The notes beneath the pieces are model-generated. The model made no database searches, had not been told where the DNA came from, and was given only the letters and a program-made list of their open reading frames with translations. The translations under genes and the position numbers were made by a program. From Natrialbaceae archaeon (GTDB lineage Archaea > Halobacteriota > Halobacteria > Halobacteriales > Natrialbaceae): a stretch of 9,594 bases of DNA. This document shows positions 6,989 through 9,594 of this stretch, one piece after another. Position 1 is the stretch's first letter; each line of letters starts with the position of its first letter. The DNA lies in the NCBI GenBank assembly GCA_003552885.1, contig PUPA01000147.1, positions 1 to 9,594 on the forward strand, written 5' to 3'.

Positions 6989-7072
6989 CGGTACGCGTCC
7001 GGCCGTCCGCGGCACGCGTCCGGCCACTCACGGCGGGCATCCAACCACCTGCGCTGTGCGTCCGACCATCCG
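6989..7072. repeat. Four degenerate 21-bp tandem units between convergent genes
   Basis: Units start at 6989, 7010, 7031 and 7052, each exactly 21 bases, sharing a core close to GCGTCCGGCC. Units one and two are nearly identical and units three and four have drifted. They fill most of the 124-base spacer between the aminotransferase stop and the stop of the minus-strand 144-residue protein. The exact 21-base period would keep a reading frame, but no plausible gene covers it. Confidence 0.8.
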
Positions 7073-7105
7073 CGGGGTTCGGCGCCCTCGCCCGCGAGCG
7101 TCGTG

Positions 7106-7540
7106 TCACCCCTCGTCTACGAGTTCGTCGGCTTCGTCCCTGCGTTCGCGGGCGAGTTCGCGGGCCTCGGTGGCTCGTTCGCCGAGTTTCTCCCGAGTGA
7201 CGTCGACGAACCGTTCGGGGGTCCATCCCGTCCCGACCTCCACGGTGATCATCGCGTCACAGTCCTCGACGATCTCCGGGGCCCACTTCCCCTCGGCGAG
7301 TTTCGACTCGTCGGTGACGACTGCCTCGCCGTCCTCGACGTCGATGAAGGCGGTGACGGTGTTCCAGATCCGCGGATCGCTCCCCGCCGCCTCCTCGAAC
7401 AGCCCCGCCAGGCGCGTCTCCGGGACGGGTTCGTCGGCCATCTCCCCGCGCAACCCCTCGAGGGCCGTCGCCTGCGCGTCGAACCCGTCGGCTTCCTCGC
7501 GGAGCCTCGCCGCGCGGTCGGCCGGATCCTCGCCTCTCAT
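7106..7540 (-). CDS. Unrecognised acidic 144-residue protein, second gene of an RHH pair
   Basis: I do not recognise the family. The N-terminus (residues 7-34) is a charged amphipathic helix. The centre, DPRIWNTVTAFIDVEDGEAVV (55-75) and APEIVEDCDAMITVEVGTGWTPERF (87-111), looks like a small alpha/beta core with one Cys at 94. The C-terminus (112-143) is a long Arg/Glu helix. No PIN, RelE, MazF, GNAT or HEPN signature is visible, nor a signal peptide or membrane segment. Its ATG at 7540 overlaps the stop of the upstream RHH gene in an ATGA junction, so the two are cotranscribed and probably translated together. It may be a partner or effector of the RHH protein. It runs convergent to the aminotransferase gene. 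Confidence 0.8.
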   Translation of the reverse strand: MRGEDPADRAARLREEADGFDAQATALEGLRGEMADEPVPETRLAGLFEEAAGSDPRIWNTVTAFIDVEDGEAVVTDESKLAEGKWAPEIVEDCDAMITVEVGTGWTPERFVDVTREKLGERATEARELARERRDEADELVDEG

Positions 7541-7716
7541 GGTTCTCCCTCCTCCAGACGGCCGTGTCTGGCGTCGATCTCGTCGAAGATGTCGAGGCTC
7601 TTTCGGATCGAGGCACGGATCGCGTCGCTTCTGTTGACGAACTTGCCGTCGTCGCCGACGTGTTCGTCGAGGTCGTCGAGAAGCTCCTGGGGGATTTCGA
7701 CGCTGATCTTCGGCAT
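7537..7716 (-). CDS. Ribbon-helix-helix (CopG/Arc-like) DNA-binding protein
   Basis: The 59-residue product fits the RHH fold. A KISVEIP strand (3-9) would pair in a dimer and contact the DNA major groove. Then come helix A QELLDDLDEHV (10-20), a turn with KFVNRSDAIR (25-34), and helix B through about residue 42. The acidic C-terminal tail could bind a partner. Such proteins are usually dimeric repressors, often of their own operon. The frame opens further upstream (to about 7746), but the ATG at 7716 places the beta strand at the N-terminus as in the family and leaves room for a promoter. It overlaps the following gene by four bases. Confidence 0.88.
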   Translation of the reverse strand: MPKISVEIPQELLDDLDEHVGDDGKFVNRSDAIRASIRKSLDIFDEIDARHGRLEEGEP

Positions 7717-7741
7717 GGTACCGTGAGATATCCACCACACG

Positions 7742-7751
7742 CCCATAGTGT
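7742..7751 (-). promoter_or_regulatory. Weak TATA-like element before the RHH gene
   Basis: On the minus strand ACACTATGGG lies about 30 bases before the ATG at 7716, suiting a leaderless transcript. The match is weak. A self-complementary GATATC (minus GGATATCTC) sits nearer the start and is a candidate operator half for autoregulation. Confidence 0.3.
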
Positions 7752-7865
7752 TCTCGAAGGGACGTCCACGCGACCACGGTCGAGGACGGCAGCTCGGTCA
7801 CCCAGCCCCATGGTGATCTCCGGACTCCGGGAGGCGGAAACCGACTGCTTCGCTGGTAACGGACG

Positions 7866-7875
7866 CGTTATTAGG
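7866..7875 (+). promoter_or_regulatory. TATA box of a leaderless promoter for the 185-residue protein gene
   Basis: CGTTATTAGG is centred about 28 bases before the ATG at 7899, the spacing expected for a leaderless archaeal message. It is the clearest A/T-rich block in the divergent spacer 7717-7898. Confidence 0.6.
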
Positions 7876-7898
7876 GTCCGGTCCAACTGCGGGACACG

Positions 7899-8456
7899 AT
7901 GGCAGACGACGACCGTGGGCTCGGCGGTCGCGTTCGCCCCCTCGGCTGGGGGATCCTTCTGACAGCGCTCGGAGTCGTCTACCGTGCCCGGCTGCCGGTA
8001 TGGGGGTGGCAGGTCAGGCTCCTCGCGGCGAGGCTGCTCTCGAGAGTCCCGCCGACGGTGCTCCCCAGGCCGCTGCGCGTACTCCCACCGCCGGAGAGTG
8101 AGTACGTCGGCGTCTGGGAGCTTCCGGCGTCCGAGGCCAGGCGTCGACTCCTCACCCAGTACGATTTCTCCCAGCTCGCCAGAGCGTACCTCCACGCCTA
8201 CGGACGGGACGGGCGGACGGCGTACGAGGCGGTGAGCTGTGCACGCCGACCCGGTGGCCTCTTCGGCGACTGGCAGCTCCACGTCCGGCTCTTCGCGCGC
8301 CCGGACGGCAGGACCGACGTCTGGTGTCACGTCGAACGGAACCCGAACGTCGCCCCCATCGCCCACCTTCGGCGGGACGGCTACGACCCAGAGCGGGGCG
8401 AACGACGCCTGCGGGAACTCGTTGACGAACCGTTCGTCGAGCCGGAAGACGCCTGA
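7899..8456 (+). CDS. Unrecognised 185-residue protein with an N-terminal hydrophobic segment
   Basis: I cannot assign a function. Residues about 15-29 (GWGILLTALGVVYRA) form one short hydrophobic segment, perhaps a membrane anchor, followed by an Arg- and Pro-rich linker to about residue 67. The C-terminal domain (about 68-175) looks folded, with YVGVWELP, YDFSQLARAYLHAYGRD, GGLFGDWQLHVRLFARPDG and DVWCHVERNPNVAPIAHLR. The dense Trp/His/Asn pattern resembles a conserved haloarchaeal hypothetical family. Cys114 and Cys143 are the only cysteines. The protein is Arg-rich for a halophile, mostly in the N-terminal third. Start choice is supported by a TATA box at leaderless distance. It ends 60 bases from the convergent membrane protein gene. 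Confidence 0.82.
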   Translation: MADDDRGLGGRVRPLGWGILLTALGVVYRARLPVWGWQVRLLAARLLSRVPPTVLPRPLRVLPPPESEYVGVWELPASEARRRLLTQYDFSQLARAYLHAYGRDGRTAYEAVSCARRPGGLFGDWQLHVRLFARPDGRTDVWCHVERNPNVAPIAHLRRDGYDPERGERRLRELVDEPFVEPEDA

Positions 8457-8516
8457 GCACCTCGGCTAACGGGTGAGTGGGTCGCTCCTCCGGTCGCCCT
8501 CGGCACCCGGGGTGTC

Positions 8517-9167
8517 TCAGGTCGACTCCCCGCCCCGCTCGGGGAGCATCCGGCCGCCGGGGAGAATCGCCGCGATCCGGCGGACGTAGCCGAGTTTGAC
8601 GAGCCCGTACTGTGCGAGGATTCCGAGGGCGACGAGCCCGAGGTACACCGGCGAGTAGACGTCGAAAAGCAGCGGCTCGACGCTCACCGACGCCTGTGCG
8701 GCCTGGAACTCCGCGACCGTCAGCGACGTCGACGCGAAGGCGGCGCCGACGACCGCCGTGACGACGACCATCGCCGTCCGGGTCAGAACGAGGCCGAGAA
8801 ACGCCGCCGCGATGCCGACCGCCAGGGCGAAGCCGACCTCGAGGTACCAGGCGCCGTCGACGACCACGGGCGCGATGGCGGTCGCCCCGAGGAAAGTGCC
8901 GACGACGAAGCTGATGACCGCGACGGCCGCCGAGAGCAACGCGTAGCCGAGCCCGACGCCGACGAGCCCGCCGACGGCCACGGCAACAGCGCTCGCGATC
9001 ACACCCTCGACGCCCAGCGCGGCGCCGACGGTCGGCGCCAGCAGGTAGCCCGCGCCGCCGCCGACGATGCCACCCAGGACGACGACGCCGTACACCGAGA
9101 GGGCGGCTCCGGCGAACAACAACACCGCGCCGCCGAGGACGAGTCCGATCGTGACCAGGTCGACCAT
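8517..9167 (-). CDS. Polytopic membrane protein, DUF4203/TMEM198-like
   Basis: The 216-residue protein is almost entirely hydrophobic, with about seven membrane segments (roughly 4-22, 24-45, 55-75, 77-100, 108-127, 130-150 and 171-190) rich in Gly, Ala and Val. A short basic C-terminal tail follows. The paired Gly-rich helices (GGIVGGGAGYLLAP, GGLVGVGLGYALLS) resemble the DUF4203/TMEM198 type. That assignment is by look, and no transport activity can be claimed. The ATG at 9167 is preceded at about 28 bases by a strong TATA box, so the start is well supported. It converges on the 185-residue protein gene. Confidence 0.85.
   Translation of the reverse strand: MVDLVTIGLVLGGAVLLFAGAALSVYGVVVLGGIVGGGAGYLLAPTVGAALGVEGVIASAVAVAVGGLVGVGLGYALLSAAVAVISFVVGTFLGATAIAPVVVDGAWYLEVGFALAVGIAAAFLGLVLTRTAMVVVTAVVGAAFASTSLTVAEFQAAQASVSVEPLLFDVYSPVYLGLVALGILAQYGLVKLGYVRRIAAILPGGRMLPERGGEST
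8526..8546. other. GC-rich hairpin at the convergent 3' ends
   Basis: CTCCCCG (8526-8532) and CGGGGAG (8540-8546) are perfect arms around seven bases. They lie inside the last codons of the membrane protein gene, facing the end of the 185-residue protein gene at 8456. No T tract follows on either strand. It may stabilise 3' ends, or it may merely reflect codon content. Confidence 0.3.
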
Positions 9168-9188
9168 GGCTGGTCGGACGCACTCGAG

Positions 9189-9201
9189 ATAGATAAAGTG
9201 T
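9189..9201 (-). promoter_or_regulatory. TATA box of the DUF4203-like gene
   Basis: The minus strand reads ACACTTTATCTAT. The CTTTATCT core is centred about 28 bases before the ATG at 9167, as expected for leaderless haloarchaeal transcripts. It is one of the best promoter elements in the window. Confidence 0.7.
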
Positions 9202-9265
9202 CTCTATCGTGAGTATCACGCCCCACGGATAGTGCCGCCGGCCGAACCGTCACGCGACTCGAACC

Positions 9266-9325
9266 GGCGGTGCTCGCTGGTCGAGGGCGGTGCTCGCTGG
9301 TCGAGGGCGGTGCTCGCTGATCCAG
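9266..9325. repeat. Three tandem 20-bp repeats in intergenic DNA
   Basis: GGCGGTGCTCGCTGGTCGAG occurs perfectly at 9266-9285 and 9286-9305. A third copy at 9306-9325 differs at two bases near its end. The array sits between the stop of the 77-residue gene (9330) and the promoter of the DUF4203-like gene. The 20-base period breaks reading frame, so it is not coding. There are no spacers, so it is not a CRISPR array. Confidence 0.9.
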
Positions 9326-9329
9326 GGCC

Positions 9330-9563
9330 TCAGCTTCGCGTGTGCCTCGCGTAAACGAAGACGCCGATAGCCGTCAGAAACCAGACAACTGCGCCGACCC
9401 GGATCGCGAATCCCGCCCGATCCCCCCAAGTCGACAGCTCGACGCCCGTCGAGAGCACGGCGACGAGCGGCGCACCGAGGAGGATCGTCACGAGAAACGT
9501 CGTCTGCATCACCCAGCCGTAGTCGACCCCTTCCGGGTCGCTCCTCTCGACGGGTTCGGGCAC
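9330..9563 (-). CDS. Small two-helix membrane protein, DUF5822-like
   Basis: The 77-residue product begins MPEPVERSDPEGVDYGWVMQ. It then has two membrane segments, about 19-38 (TTFLVTILLGAPLVAVLS) and 50-72 (GFAIRVGAVVWFLTAIGVF), and ends in a short basic tail. This layout matches a small haloarchaeal membrane family that I recall as DUF5822; the family name is from memory and its function is unknown. The start is GTG at 9563, supported by a TATA box centred about 27 bases upstream. No ATG fits better. The gene is upstream of, and in the same direction as, the DUF4203-like gene, but that gene has its own promoter 160 bases on. Confidence 0.8.
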   Translation of the reverse strand: MPEPVERSDPEGVDYGWVMQTTFLVTILLGAPLVAVLSTGVELSTWGDRAGFAIRVGAVVWFLTAIGVFVYARHTRS

Positions 9564-9583
9564 GGTACCTCCTGGCGGTCGTG

Positions 9584-9594
9584 CGATAATAAAC
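9584..9594 (-). promoter_or_regulatory. TATA box of the DUF5822-like gene at the window edge
   Basis: The minus strand reads GTTTATTATCG, a strong A/T-rich box about 27 bases before the GTG at 9563. It fits a leaderless start and supports the GTG choice. The factor B recognition element lies beyond the window. Confidence 0.65.

Noticed and set aside
6609..7726. Plus-strand frames running from the aminotransferase across to the RHH gene
   Set aside because: They are Arg/Ser-rich, cross two convergent genes, and include the 21-bp intergenic repeats. No start signal or domain supports them.
7257..8366. 369-codon open frame on the minus strand
   Set aside because: It spans the antisense of the 185-residue gene, a promoter region and the RHH pair in a shifted frame, and the translation has no coherent domain. 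The RHH and acidic-protein frames are far better.
8152..9219. 355-codon open frame on the minus strand
   Set aside because: It runs through the DUF4203-like gene in another frame and across the 3' end of the 185-residue gene. Its product is extreme Arg/Gly/Pro-rich with no domain, a common artefact of GC-rich antisense or shifted frames.
9266..9325. Possible CRISPR array
   Set aside because: The three units are directly adjacent with no spacers and only 20 bases long, so this is a simple tandem repeat.

Overview
This window looks like chromosomal DNA from a halophilic archaeon (class Halobacteria). The DNA is very GC-rich with strong G/C preference at third codon positions, and the proteins are rich in Asp/Glu. 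Promoters look archaeal: A/T-rich TATA-like boxes lie about 27-30 bases before several start codons, which implies leaderless mRNAs. The gene content fits too: a TFIIB-type factor, a TrmB regulator, an RHH protein and small haloarchaeal families. I cannot name the genus.

Layout. Bases 1-152 (-) hold the 5' end of a transcription factor B gene. Divergent from it is a DUF84/YjjX-type inosine/xanthosine triphosphatase (373-906, +). Next is a 78-residue winged-helix-like protein of a small haloarchaeal family (1159-1395, +). The largest element is a two-gene operon. A 1133-residue RND/MMPL-type exporter (1684-5085, +) carries an unusual heptad-repeat coiled coil in its first extracytoplasmic domain. 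Its stop overlaps the GTG start of a TrmB-family regulator (5082-5846, +). A tiny 24-codon ORF upstream (1613-1687) overlaps the exporter start by ATGA. A class I/II PLP-dependent aminotransferase follows with its own leaderless promoter (5914-6981, +).

Convergent to the aminotransferase is a minus-strand pair, an RHH/CopG-like protein (7537-7716) and an unrecognised acidic 144-residue protein (7106-7540), overlapping by ATGA. Then come an unrecognised plus-strand protein with one N-terminal hydrophobic segment (7899-8456), a minus-strand polytopic membrane protein resembling DUF4203/TMEM198 (8517-9167), and a minus-strand 77-residue two-helix membrane protein resembling DUF5822 (9330-9563). 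The last has its promoter at the window edge.

How they fit together. The exporter and TrmB regulator are clearly coupled and probably form a sensing/export unit with an unknown substrate. The RHH pair has the architecture of a toxin-antitoxin or autoregulated operon, but the second protein shows no toxin motif I know. The rest look like independent housekeeping or haloarchaeal core genes. Short tandem repeats occur at four places: two inside the exporter coiled coil and two in intergenic DNA (6989-7072 and 9266-9325). I see no tRNA, rRNA, CRISPR array, transposase or attachment site. No gene-free stretch exceeds 300 bases; the longest is 1396-1683, which holds the exporter promoter and the short upstream ORF.
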